Source of the DNA: CAYVQF01 sp964454015 | GTDB lineage: Bacteria > Myxococcota_A > Bradymonadia > UBA4248 | NCBI GenBank assembly: GCA_964454015.1 | Contig: CAYVQF010000011.1 | Span: 43,725 to 107,724, forward strand | Direction: 5' to 3' | Length of the DNA: 64,000 nucleotides | Shown here: positions 27,417-36,119 of the stretch, piece after piece | Position numbering within the stretch: the first letter of the stretch is position 1 | Layout: each line of letters starts with the position of its first letter | The notes under the pieces: generated by a model | What the model was told of the DNA's origin: nothing | The model's input: only the letters and a program-made list of their open reading frames with translations | Databases searched by the model: none | Made by a program: the position numbers and the translations under genes

Positions 27417-28843
27417 GTACGGCGAGCAAAGGTGATGCGTGGGTCGGCCACGGCGTAGGCCAGATCGGCGAGAAAGATGGCGACGAGGGTGAGGAGGGCC
27501 GAGTAGTGCAAGATGGCCATGATGACCGCGAAATCGCGCACTTGGATGGCCATGAGGAGATAGCGGCCGATACCGTCGATCTCAAAGATGTACTCGACGA
27601 CGACGGAGCCGCTCAAGAGGGCAGGGATGAGGGTACCGAGCAAGGTCAGGACGGGGAGCATCCCGTTGCGGAGGATGTGTTTGCCGATGACCGTGGCGGT
27701 AGGCAGGCCGCGGGCGCGGGCCGCGAGGACGTGGTCGGCGTTGATGACCTCGATGAAGCCCGCACGGGCATAGCGTGAGACGGTGGCGAGGGCGCCATAG
27801 CTGATGCAAATGACGGGGATGAAGATATGGCGCAGGAGGTCCCAGAGCCTCTCGGCCGAGGTCATGTTGGGGTTCTGCAGGGGAGAGGAACCGAAGCCGC
27901 TGGTGGGAAAGAAACCCTGGGGCGGGAGGTGCTCGACGGCGAGGGTGGCGACGAAGAAGACCGGGAGGGCGTAGAGGACGAAGACCAGCGCCGTCAGGAT
28001 GTGGTCGAGCAGAGGCCAGGGGCGCAGGGCCGAGAAGAGGCCCAGCGGCAGGGAGAGGGAGAGGATGAGGAGCAGGGAGAGCACTCCCAAGGTCAGGGAG
28101 ACCTTGAGGCGTTTGCCGACCTCGGCGGCGACGGGCTCCTGCTGGAGAGTGAGACCGAAGTCGCCTTGGAGGAGGCGGCTGAGATAGTGGTAGAGGCGGG
28201 TCTCGCCGAAGGTCGCGGCGAGGCGGTCGCCGGTGGAGAAGGCGAATCGCGCCTGGTCGCGTTCATACCAGGCGAGCCACGCCAGGCGCAGGGCGGCGAG
28301 CTGTTCTGGGCTCGCGTCGTCCCGGGGGCGCAGGGTGGCGAGTTCATGGTTGGTGGCGATGGCGCGGTGGAGCGCGTGATCGTGCTGGGAGACGGCGTGG
28401 GTGGGGCCGCGCACCCTGTGGCGGGCGTTGTAGGAGAGGTGGTGCATGACGAGGCGCACCTGCTCTGGGTCGAGGCTCGGGTCTTGGAGCAGGGCGCTCA
28501 AGTGTGGCACTGCAAAGGGCCCCATCTCTTCGAGGCTGCGGGTTGCGGCGAGGCGAGTGGCGAAGGGCGCGTCGCCGTCGGTGCTGCGCTCGATCAGGGT
28601 GAGGACCTCTCTGGTGGTGGCCCAGGGGCCGGTGTTGAAGAGCAGCGGCCGATCGAGGTTGAAGGTCTCGCGAAAGCGGCGCTGGGTCTCGGTCTCATCG
28701 CCGCTTTGCCCTTCGCCGCCGACGAAGGGGGGCGGCACGGGGATGAGGTTCAAGATGATGAAGACGAGGATGATGATGGTGAAGAAGGTCGGGATCATCA
28801 CCAAGAGCCGCTGACAGGCATAAGCCAAAAGACCTGAGCGCAT
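27413..28843 (-). CDS. Peptide-type ABC permease (OppB/DppB type) with HEAT-like periplasmic insert
   Basis: 476 residues, against about 310-340 usual. The first transmembrane helix is at about 12-34, and the conserved core resumes at YHYLSRLLQGDFGLT (about 218). It continues to the EAA loop ARARGLPTATVIGKHILRN and the C-terminal helices. Residues of about 68-205 form an insert in the first periplasmic loop. Part of it (ATRSLEEMGPFAVPHLSALL) reads like HEAT repeats. ATG 28843 has AGGA about 8 bases upstream. It lies 48 bp after the substrate-binding protein gene. Confidence 0.88.
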   Translation of the reverse strand: MRSGLLAYACQRLLVMIPTFFTIIILVFIILNLIPVPPPFVGGEGQSGDETETQRRFRETFNLDRPLLFNTGPWATTREVLTLIERSTDGDAPFATRLAATRSLEEMGPFAVPHLSALLQDPSLDPEQVRLVMHHLSYNARHRVRGPTHAVSQHDHALHRAIATNHELATLRPRDDASPEQLAALRLAWLAWYERDQARFAFSTGDRLAATFGETRLYHYLSRLLQGDFGLTLQQEPVAAEVGKRLKVSLTLGVLSLLLILSLSLPLGLFSALRPWPLLDHILTALVFVLYALPVFFVATLAVEHLPPQGFFPTSGFGSSPLQNPNMTSAERLWDLLRHIFIPVICISYGALATVSRYARAGFIEVINADHVLAARARGLPTATVIGKHILRNGMLPVLTLLGTLIPALLSGSVVVEYIFEIDGIGRYLLMAIQVRDFAVIMAILHYSALLTLVAIFLADLAYAVADPRITFARRT

Positions 28844-28891
28844 GGGAGCATCCTGGGATGGCTGAGAGGCCGAGCGACGAGGTGTGAGCGC

Positions 28892-30802
28892 TCATGGGAG
28901 CGCGCGATACCAGGGAAGGGAGAGATCGTGGGGGCGGATCTGCTGGAAGACGACGTTGCGCAGCTCGGGGCGCCAGGCGGCGACGGAGACGTCGGCGAAG
29001 AGGAAGGTATAGGGCTGCTCGCGATGGAGGATGGCGTGGAAGGCGTGGAAGAGGCGCACGCGCTCCTCTTTGTCGAAGGTGATGCGCGCCGCTTCGATGA
29101 TGGCGTCTGCGTCGGGGTTGCGGAAGCCCACGCGGTTGGAGGCGTCAGGGAGATCGGCTTGGGAGGAATGCCAGATCTGAAAGAGATCGGAGTTCCAACT
29201 CAGCATCCAGCCGCCGGTGAAGGCATCGAAGTTCTTGGCGGCGATCCGTGATTGGAGGGCCGGCCAGTCGAGGGCGGTGACGCTCATCTCGATGCCCAGC
29301 CTTTTGAGCTCTTCCTTGTAGTATTCGGCCATGGCGATGAACTCGGGCCTGTAGTCATAGGTCAGGAGGGTGAAGCGGAACTCCACGCCGTCTTTGTCGC
29401 GGGTGCCGTTGTGGTTGGAGTCGATCCAGCCCGCCTCGTCGAGGAGCGCCGCGGCGCGGGCGGGGTCGTAAGGCCAAGGCTCGATACGCCGGTCATACTC
29501 GGGGCTGCCGACGTAGGCGGCGCCGCTGGTGGGGACACCCAAGCCCATGAAGACATCCTGGAGGAGGTGCTCTCGGTTGAGGGCGTGGGTCATGGCCAAG
29601 CGAACCCTCGCGTCGGCGAAGAAGGGGCGCATTTGATTCCAGCCGATGTAGCGGTAAGACATCCGCGGGTAGAGGGCGTAGCCCAGCTTGCCATCGAGCG
29701 GCTGGCCACGCGCATCCAGGCGATCCGTGTAGGCTCCGTCTTGGCGGCGGGTGAGGATCTCCGCGCGATACTGGGCGGGTTGCATGTCAATGAGGTCCAG
29801 CTCACCAGCGCGGAGCTGGGCGAGGTGTTGGGCGGGGTTCTTGACGACGCGGTAGATGATCTCGTCGAAGGCCGGGCGTTCGCCGCGGTAGCCTTGGTGT
29901 CGGCTGAGGCGCGCAAAGCTCTGCGGGGTGAAGTCGGCAAAGCGGTAGGGCCCCGCACCCATCATGTGGAGGTACCAGTGATCGTTGAAGCGTGCGCCGC
30001 GTTCTGCTTCGGGATAGGGGTTCCCATCGGGGTCGTAGGCATAGATCCAACGGGGCAAGGGGGCCAATTCCAGGCTGAAGTCGAGGGACTGGTATGTGGT
30101 CTTCTTCCAGATGAGGCGAAAGGCAGTGTCAGAGATCTTCTCGATGCGGTCGAAGTCCTGATAATAGCTACGCAGGGGCGCGGCGCCCTCGACGGCGGGG
30201 TCGAGGATCATGTCGAGGGCATAGATGAAGTCGTCAGTGGTAATGGGATGTTCACCGGCCAGCCACGGGCTGCGGACGAGATAGGAGGGTTGGATGGGAT
30301 GCCAGAGTAGCCCCTCGTGGAGTTGGACCGTGTAGACCGTGTGGTCCTCGTTGACGGTGACGCATCGGGCCAGATCGCCAGCGTAGCGGTTGGGATCGTC
30401 GAGATCGTAATGGGCGAGGTTGGCCACGACATAGCGGGCAATCTCCATGATGTCGGCGCTGTGCTGGGTGACGGGGTTATAGCCCTTGGAGGAGAAGGCG
30501 ATGGCCCGGTTGAGGGTGCCGCCGTAGCTGGCGTTTTCAGGAAGGAGAGGGCGCGGGGTGATGAGGAGATTGCCCGGACACTCAGCGTCGGTGACAGGAA
30601 GATCTGGGCTCGTTTGGCCGCGAGGCGCCCCCCGGCGCAGGGCCGCGTCGAGGTTGGCGAGCTCCTGCTGCACGGCCACCAGCGTTTGCTGCATTTGGAT
30701 GATGCGGCTCTCGATGTGGGACCCTTGCCAGCAGTTGTAGAAAGTGACCAAGGCGACGCAGGCGAAGAGGAAAGTCAGGGCGAGGATATTTCGTGGTTGC
30801 AT
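28892..30802 (-). CDS. ABC transporter substrate-binding protein, family 5, membrane-anchored
   Basis: 636 residues from ATG 30802; a GTG at 30847 is an alternative. A hydrophobic helix (NILALTFLFACVALVTFYNC) lacks a clear cleavage site and is followed by a short coiled coil (about 30-58, QMQQTLVAVQQELANL). The protein is therefore probably tethered to the membrane rather than released. From about residue 90 it is a family-5 peptide-type binding protein: GGTLNRA, YNVxxxL-like segments, DDFIYALDMILDP, GAGPYRF and YIGWNQMRPFFADARVRLAMTHAL. It delivers substrate to the downstream permeases and is first in the operon, divergent from aspS. No lipobox is present. Confidence 0.87.
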   Translation of the reverse strand: MQPRNILALTFLFACVALVTFYNCWQGSHIESRIIQMQQTLVAVQQELANLDAALRRGAPRGQTSPDLPVTDAECPGNLLITPRPLLPENASYGGTLNRAIAFSSKGYNPVTQHSADIMEIARYVVANLAHYDLDDPNRYAGDLARCVTVNEDHTVYTVQLHEGLLWHPIQPSYLVRSPWLAGEHPITTDDFIYALDMILDPAVEGAAPLRSYYQDFDRIEKISDTAFRLIWKKTTYQSLDFSLELAPLPRWIYAYDPDGNPYPEAERGARFNDHWYLHMMGAGPYRFADFTPQSFARLSRHQGYRGERPAFDEIIYRVVKNPAQHLAQLRAGELDLIDMQPAQYRAEILTRRQDGAYTDRLDARGQPLDGKLGYALYPRMSYRYIGWNQMRPFFADARVRLAMTHALNREHLLQDVFMGLGVPTSGAAYVGSPEYDRRIEPWPYDPARAAALLDEAGWIDSNHNGTRDKDGVEFRFTLLTYDYRPEFIAMAEYYKEELKRLGIEMSVTALDWPALQSRIAAKNFDAFTGGWMLSWNSDLFQIWHSSQADLPDASNRVGFRNPDADAIIEAARITFDKEERVRLFHAFHAILHREQPYTFLFADVSVAAWRPELRNVVFQQIRPHDLSLPWYRALP

Positions 30803-30966
30803 GGGAAGACCAAGTTGGAGGCGATCCGCGACCGCTGATGCACCCACTTAGCCTGATTTGGCACGGCCTGCCAAGTGGCGTTGACGCGGTTGTGCTCTTG
30901 CGGCGATAATCCGCCGCCCGTTGCCGCAATGGCGGGGAGATTGGCTTGCGATACGAGGGAGATGAC

Positions 30967-32778
30967 GTGGCAGAATTCATGAACGGTTTTCAGCGCACCC
31001 GGCGGTGCGGTGAGTTGCGTGAGACGCATCAAGGCGAGACGGTGCGTTTGGCTGGTTGGGTGCAGGACTATCGCAACTTGGGCGGCTGCCTCTTCGTGGT
31101 GCTGCGCGACCGCGATGGCATGACGCAGCTCAAGTTCGATCCCGATCTGCGGCCCGAGCTCTTCGCGGCGGCACAGCGCTTGCGCAGTGAGTGGGTGATC
31201 GGCGTCGAGGGGGTGGTCGTCAGCCGCGGCGCGAACGCCAATGCGGCGCTGCCCACGGGGGCCATCGAGGTGGATGTGAGCTCCATGCGGGTGTTCAACC
31301 GCGCGGAGACCGTCCCCTTCCCCATTCGCGATGATGTGGACGCGCATGAGAACCTGCGCTTGAGCTATCGCTATCTGGATCTCCGCCGGCCGAACTTGCA
31401 GAAGAACATCATCGTCCGCAGCCAGATTACCACCACGGTGCGGCAGGTGCTCGCAGCGCATGGTTTTCTGGACCTCGAGACGCCCATGCTGACCAAGTCG
31501 ACGCCCGAAGGAGCGCGGGACTATTTGGTTCCCAGTCGTGTGCATCCGGGCCAGTTCTACGCCCTGCCGCAGTCACCGCAGCTCTTCAAGCAGCTCTATA
31601 TGGTCGCAGGACTCGACCGCTACTATCAGGTGGTGCGGTGTTTTCGCGATGAGGATCTCCGCGCCGATCGCCAGCCCGAGTTCACTCAAATCGATATGGA
31701 GATGAGCTTCGTCGAGCGAGAAGAGCTTTTTGCGGTGTGCGAGGAGCTGATGGTGAAGCTCTTTGCCCAGGTGCGGGGCATCGCGTTGACTCGCCCCTTT
31801 GCGCGGATTTCTTGGCGCGAGGCCATGGAACGTTATGGCGTCGACGCGCCAGACATGCGCTATGAGCTTCACTTGCAAGACCTTAGCGCAGAGGTGGCGT
31901 CGTCGTCGTTCAAGCTCTTCGCCGATGCCCTCGCGGCAGGGGGCCAGGTCAAGGCGTTGGTGGTTCCGGCGGCGGTAGCCTTGAGCCGCAAAGATCTGAG
32001 TGAACTCGAGACCCTGGCCAAGACCTACGGCGCCAAGACCTTGCTATGGACTCGCCAAGGAGAGGGTGCTTTTGAAGGTGGCGTGGCCAAGAATGTCGAG
32101 GCTGAGTTGGGCGCGCGCTTGCGCGAGCGCCTCCAGCCAAGTTTGGGAGATACGCTGCTCTTCGTCGCAGACACCTTCGCCGTGACCTGTGCCGCCCTGG
32201 GCAACGTCCGCAAACGCATCGCCGAAAAAGCGGGCTGGGTGCGGCGAGATCTGCGCGGGCCAGAGGATGTGGCGTTGGTCTGGGTCACTGATTTCCCCAT
32301 GTTCGAGTGGAGCGCCGAAGACGACCGCTGGTATGCCATGCACCATCCCTTCACGGCGCCGCGCACGGAAGACGTGCCTCTTCTGGAGAGCGCGCCAGGC
32401 CAAGCCTTGGCGCAAGCCTACGATCTGGTGCTCAATGGCATCGAGTTGGGCGGTGGGTCGATTCGTATCCACGACCTGGATGTCCAGCGTCAAGTCTTTG
32501 CGCTGCTCGGGATTGGCGAGGAAGAGGCGCGGCTGAAGTTTGGTTTCCTTTTGGATGCGCTGGGCTATGGCGCCCCTCCCCACGGTGGTATCGCCTTTGG
32601 TCTCGATAGGCTGGTGATGCTGCTCAGCGGCGCCGAGTCATTGCGGGAGGTCATCGCTTTCCCGAAGACCAACAAAGCGACGGATCTCATGGCCGAGGCA
32701 CCAGGATTCGTAGCGCCCGCTCAGCTCGAGGAGCTGTTTTTGGTGTCCACCGCAGGGAACGCGGGAGAGACGGATTGA
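30967..32778 (+). CDS. aspS: Aspartyl-tRNA synthetase, bacterial type
   Basis: 603 residues. The N-terminal anticodon-binding OB fold (RLAGWVQDYRNLGG) is followed by the class II core: motif 2 RCFRDEDLRADRQPEFTQIDME, a GAD-type insert and motif 3 GIAFGLDRL. It charges tRNA-Asp with aspartate. The OB-fold position that separates discriminating (Leu) from non-discriminating (His) bacterial enzymes reads RNLGG, which fits a discriminating enzyme, though that is a single-residue argument. I choose GTG 30967 because GAGGGAG ends 5 bases upstream; ATG 30979 is the alternative. Flanking genes suggest a single-gene unit. Confidence 0.93.
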   Translation: MAEFMNGFQRTRRCGELRETHQGETVRLAGWVQDYRNLGGCLFVVLRDRDGMTQLKFDPDLRPELFAAAQRLRSEWVIGVEGVVVSRGANANAALPTGAIEVDVSSMRVFNRAETVPFPIRDDVDAHENLRLSYRYLDLRRPNLQKNIIVRSQITTTVRQVLAAHGFLDLETPMLTKSTPEGARDYLVPSRVHPGQFYALPQSPQLFKQLYMVAGLDRYYQVVRCFRDEDLRADRQPEFTQIDMEMSFVEREELFAVCEELMVKLFAQVRGIALTRPFARISWREAMERYGVDAPDMRYELHLQDLSAEVASSSFKLFADALAAGGQVKALVVPAAVALSRKDLSELETLAKTYGAKTLLWTRQGEGAFEGGVAKNVEAELGARLRERLQPSLGDTLLFVADTFAVTCAALGNVRKRIAEKAGWVRRDLRGPEDVALVWVTDFPMFEWSAEDDRWYAMHHPFTAPRTEDVPLLESAPGQALAQAYDLVLNGIELGGGSIRIHDLDVQRQVFALLGIGEEEARLKFGFLLDALGYGAPPHGGIAFGLDRLVMLLSGAESLREVIAFPKTNKATDLMAEAPGFVAPAQLEELFLVSTAGNAGETD

Positions 32779-32810
32779 CGTAGCTCGGCCTTGGACGTGC
32801 CCGTAGGTTC

Positions 32811-32840
32811 TTGACGCCTTTGAACAATGGGCCATAGTAT
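32811..32840 (+). promoter_or_regulatory. Candidate sigma70 promoter for ftsY
   Basis: TTGACG (32811-32816), an 18-bp spacer and TAGTAT (32835-32840) lie in the 246-bp region between aspS and ftsY, about 185 bp before the start codon. This would give a long untranslated leader; nothing else in the leader was recognised. Confidence 0.5.
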
Positions 32841-33024
32841 CTCCCTTTCGCCCGTGCCTACACTTTCAAGGCATGGCTTTTTTCCGCCCATGTGCCGAAA
32901 ACCCTGACGCCGAGCCCTCTTGGGGTGGCGGTGTCGGTTCCGTCGTGAGCGCAGTTCTCTGGAAGCGACGGTGTGGGGACGCAGCGTAAGGTGGCCCGAG
33001 CAAGGGTAGAGGAGTTCAGTCAGC

Positions 33025-35139
33025 ATGAATCCAGAACAGTCTTTTGTCCAAGCAGACAGCCCAACACGCATGGTGCCAGTTGCGCAGACCATCCAGGCAG
33101 GTGAGCAAGGGGCACCACCCCAAGGCAGCGGTCTGGGTGTCGACATCGTGGTGGTCATTGCCATCGCTATTGGTGTGGTCTTTCTGATACTGCTCTACTA
33201 CTTGAGCCGCAAGAAACAGAAGGCTGAGATCGCCGAGATCGACGATCAAGCTGACGCCGCGCGCATTGACGACGAGACCGACGTCAGCCCGGAGGACTAT
33301 GACGAGAAGAAGGAGGGGCTAAGCCTCGCTCAGATCAAAAAGGCCAAGAAATCAACCGTCAGCGAGGATAGGTCCAAGGAAGAGGTGCGCGAGCTGCGGC
33401 GCAAGCGACGGGCCAAGAGCCAGACGGACAAAGCGAAGCAAGCGCGCGAACCTGGCGAAGAAGAGGCTGAGGCAGATGAGGCCGAGGCGAGCGGCGATGA
33501 CCGTGATGACAGCGCGGACGCGGGTGAAAAACCAACGAATGACCTCAACCTCGATTTCGACGACGTCGAAGCGGAGCCGAGCGAAAAAGGACCGGCAGCG
33601 CAGTCATCTCCCTCCCTCATACCCTCCCTGGGCTCAGGACTGATCGACGTGCAGGCCCTCGCCGCCAAAGAAGGACCCGTCGTGGATGATCCCCTGGGGG
33701 ATTTGCCGCTGCCAGGTGCTGGCGATGACGATGACGATGACGATGACGACGCGCACAAGAAAGAAGAGGCCCAAGGGGGCAAGGATGGGGCCGAACCTCT
33801 GAGCCCCAAGACTGAAGCGGCGGATAAGGCCGCGGCGGAGAAGGCTGCGGCGGATAAGGCTGCGGCGGATAAGGCAGCGGCGGAGAAGGCAGCGGCGGAG
33901 AAGGCAGCGGCGGAGAAAGCTGCGGCGGAGAAAGCTGCGGCGGATAAGGCAGCGGCGGAGAAAGCTGCGGCGGATAAGGCAGCGGCGGAGAAAGCTGCGG
34001 CGGATAAGGCAGCGGCGGATAAGGCCGCGGCGGATAAGGCAGCGGCGGATAAGGCTGCGGCGGATAAGGCTGCGGCGGCGCGGGAGGAGAGCGGTGACGA
34101 AGGCGCAGACAAGCCGAGCAAGCGCCGCCGCAAGCGCAAGAGTGAGCGCGTAGAGGAAGATCGATCGCGCTCGGAGAAGCGGGTGAGCGAGGCAACGGTG
34201 AGTGTTGCGCGTGAAGTGCAGGAGCGTCCGCGGACGTTACAGGAGGGCCTGGTTGAGACCCGGACCAAGGGTTTTGTGTCTCGTTTGGGCGAGATTTTCA
34301 AGCCAGGTCTCGAGGACGCGCTCCTGGAGCAGCTCGAGGAGGTGCTGTTCACGGCCGATATTGGGGTGCGCACCAGTGAGGCATTGTTGGAGAAGGTGGG
34401 CGCGGCGTTGGGGCGCAAGGATGGACGCGACGCGGGCAAGGCCTTGGCGATACTGCGCAAGGAGGTCAAGGGTATTTTGTCGCGCTCTGAGCAGCCCTTC
34501 GAGGTTGGCGAGGCGCGTCCCCACGTGGTGCTGGTTGTGGGTGTCAATGGCAGTGGCAAGACGACGACCATTGGCAAGCTCGCTGCCAAGCTGCAGTCGC
34601 AGGGGCATAAGGTGCTGTTGGTGGCCGGGGATACCTTCCGGGCTGCTGCCATCGAGCAGCTCGAGGAGTGGGGTGAGCGCACGGGCTGTAAGGTGCACCG
34701 AGACAAGCAAGGTGCCGACCCATCGTCGACCCTCTTCGAGGGGATTCAGGTGGCCAAGAGCGAGGGCTATGATGTGGTCTTGGCTGACACGGCGGGTCGC
34801 TTGCACAACAAGAAAGACTTGGTGGATGAGCTCAAGAAGATGACCCGAGTGGCCGGGAAGTGCCTGGAAGGGGCCCCGCATCAGACGCTGTTGGTGCTGG
34901 ACGCCACCAACGGGCAGAATGCGGTGGCGCAGGCCAAAGAGTTCCGCGACGCGGTGCAGTATACGGGTATCATCCTGACGAAGTTGGATGGGACGGCGAA
35001 AGGGGGTGTCATCATCGGCATCTCGGACGCGCTGAAAGTGCCCGTCCATTTCATTGGGATCGGTGAGATGGTGGATGACCTGCGGGTCTTCAAGGCCGAC
35101 GAATTCGTGGATGCGCTCTTCGTGGATGCGAAAGTGTAG
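33025..35139 (+). CDS. ftsY: Signal recognition particle receptor FtsY with membrane anchor and repetitive linker
   Basis: 704 residues, about 200 more than E. coli FtsY. A transmembrane helix at about 40-60 directly anchors it. Then comes a long acidic/lysine-rich linker with a run of nine Asp (about 236-244) and 17 pentapeptides AADKA/AAEKA (residues 265-349). The NG GTPase domain fills residues 400-704: Walker A GVNGSGKTT (506-514), DTFRAAA, DTAGR and TKLDG. FtsY receives SRP-ribosome complexes and hands them to the translocon. ATG 33025 begins after a weak ribosome-binding site. The GTPase core is intact; only the N-terminal half is unusual. Confidence 0.95.
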   Translation: MNPEQSFVQADSPTRMVPVAQTIQAGEQGAPPQGSGLGVDIVVVIAIAIGVVFLILLYYLSRKKQKAEIAEIDDQADAARIDDETDVSPEDYDEKKEGLSLAQIKKAKKSTVSEDRSKEEVRELRRKRRAKSQTDKAKQAREPGEEEAEADEAEASGDDRDDSADAGEKPTNDLNLDFDDVEAEPSEKGPAAQSSPSLIPSLGSGLIDVQALAAKEGPVVDDPLGDLPLPGAGDDDDDDDDDAHKKEEAQGGKDGAEPLSPKTEAADKAAAEKAAADKAAADKAAAEKAAAEKAAAEKAAAEKAAADKAAAEKAAADKAAAEKAAADKAAADKAAADKAAADKAAADKAAAAREESGDEGADKPSKRRRKRKSERVEEDRSRSEKRVSEATVSVAREVQERPRTLQEGLVETRTKGFVSRLGEIFKPGLEDALLEQLEEVLFTADIGVRTSEALLEKVGAALGRKDGRDAGKALAILRKEVKGILSRSEQPFEVGEARPHVVLVVGVNGSGKTTTIGKLAAKLQSQGHKVLLVAGDTFRAAAIEQLEEWGERTGCKVHRDKQGADPSSTLFEGIQVAKSEGYDVVLADTAGRLHNKKDLVDELKKMTRVAGKCLEGAPHQTLLVLDATNGQNAVAQAKEFRDAVQYTGIILTKLDGTAKGGVIIGISDALKVPVHFIGIGEMVDDLRVFKADEFVDALFVDAKV
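33817..34071 (+). repeat. 15-bp in-frame minisatellite in ftsY
   Basis: Seventeen consecutive 15-bp units (consensus gcggcggataaggct) encode AADKA or AAEKA. Units are nearly identical at the DNA level, including third positions, which indicates recent slippage or unequal exchange. The protein product should be a highly charged helix. Confidence 0.93.
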
Positions 35140-35165
35140 GGATTCATAGTGCGGCGCGGGTGCGG

Positions 35166-35195
35166 TTGCTTCGTTGCGCGAAGGTGTGTTATAGG
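35166..35195 (+). promoter_or_regulatory. Candidate sigma70 promoter for the barrel genes
   Basis: TTGCTT (35166-35171), an 18-bp spacer and TATAGG (35190-35195) lie between ftsY and the first barrel gene, about 125 bp before ATG 35320. Moderate match only. Confidence 0.35.
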
Positions 35196-35319
35196 GAAAA
35201 GCGCTTCGCCCTGGGGTTGCTTTGGGGTGAGGCGGGGATTTCTGCGGTACGCAGCTTGAAGCCGTATCTTCTGCGTCGTGAAATTGGGGGCCGAGCCCGC
35301 TGGAAATAGGAGCCGTTGG

Positions 35320-36024
35320 ATGCGCCGAGTCGTCTGGTTGATACTTTTTTCGGTGGCCTTGTCGTTGGGTGTTCCCACGCTGGCCTCTGGACAGGACCAG
35401 AAGAAGATAGATTTCGGTGACAAGATCGTTGTCATCCAGCGGAAGCCGTTCATGCGTGAAGGGCGTCTGGAGATGGTCCCTCTCTTCATGGGGTCGATCA
35501 ACGACTCGATGGTAGAGCAGATGGTGGCGGCGGCCAACATCAACTTCCACATCACCGAGTGGCTCTATGTGGGGTTGACGGGTGGGTGGCAGGATTGGCG
35601 CTTCATCAGCCGTGAGGCGACGGGTTTTTCCAAGGCCTATGAGCGCACGATAGATGCCACCGACGCCATCCCAGCCGTGTCCGTGGTCAATGGCTACGCC
35701 GGCGGTGTGGTCGGCTTCGTTCCCCTTTATGGCAAGTTTGCCCTTTTCAACAGCGCCATCCTCCACTGGGACTTCTCCGTGGCCTTGGGCGGGGGCATCG
35801 TCCACAGCCGAGCCAACGATTTGCTTGGCGCTGGGATCATTACGGCAGGTCAGCGGATCTTCATCCTGGATTGGCTCAGCCTCAACTTGGAAGTCAAGGG
35901 TCTGCTCTACTACGAGGAGTTGCGCACCGTTGCTGGAAAGGAGGGCAACCTCTTCAACCAGTGGCAAGCCGGTATTGGTGTAGGTTTTTGGGTTCCACCT
36001 TCATTTAGCTACTCCACTGATTGA
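35320..36024 (+). CDS. Outer-membrane beta-barrel protein (myxobacterial type), copy 1
   Basis: 234 residues from ATG 35320, which has TAGGAG 6 bases upstream; the frame is open to 35278. A signal peptide ends near LASGQ. The mature protein consists of alternating strands with aromatic girdles. Its N-terminal block (KPFMREGRLEMVPLFMGSINDSMVEQ) and following 'TEWLYVGLTGGW' recall the outer-membrane barrel domain found widely in Myxococcota (the TIGR04565 type, from memory). Its partner 95 bp downstream shares this organisation. Such proteins are probably porin-like or structural. Function not known. Confidence 0.75.
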   Translation: MRRVVWLILFSVALSLGVPTLASGQDQKKIDFGDKIVVIQRKPFMREGRLEMVPLFMGSINDSMVEQMVAAANINFHITEWLYVGLTGGWQDWRFISREATGFSKAYERTIDATDAIPAVSVVNGYAGGVVGFVPLYGKFALFNSAILHWDFSVALGGGIVHSRANDLLGAGIITAGQRIFILDWLSLNLEVKGLLYYEELRTVAGKEGNLFNQWQAGIGVGFWVPPSFSYSTD

Positions 36025-36119
36025 GCGATGTCGGGAGTCGCCCATGGCCCTTCAACTCGTGACCGTGACCGTCGAGGCTGTCGCCGTGACGGTGAACGTG
36101 GAAAGGATAGGATAAGCGC

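Noticed and set aside
27827..28837. Plus-strand frame of 336 residues
   Set aside because: Antisense to the OppB-type permease, very Glu/Gly-rich, no start signal.
33330..34706. Minus-strand frame of 458 residues with poly-Ala/Ser
   Set aside because: Antisense reading of the ftsY minisatellite and linker.
34237..35967. Minus-strand frame of 576 residues
   Set aside because: Antisense to the FtsY GTPase domain and barrel gene. No motifs.
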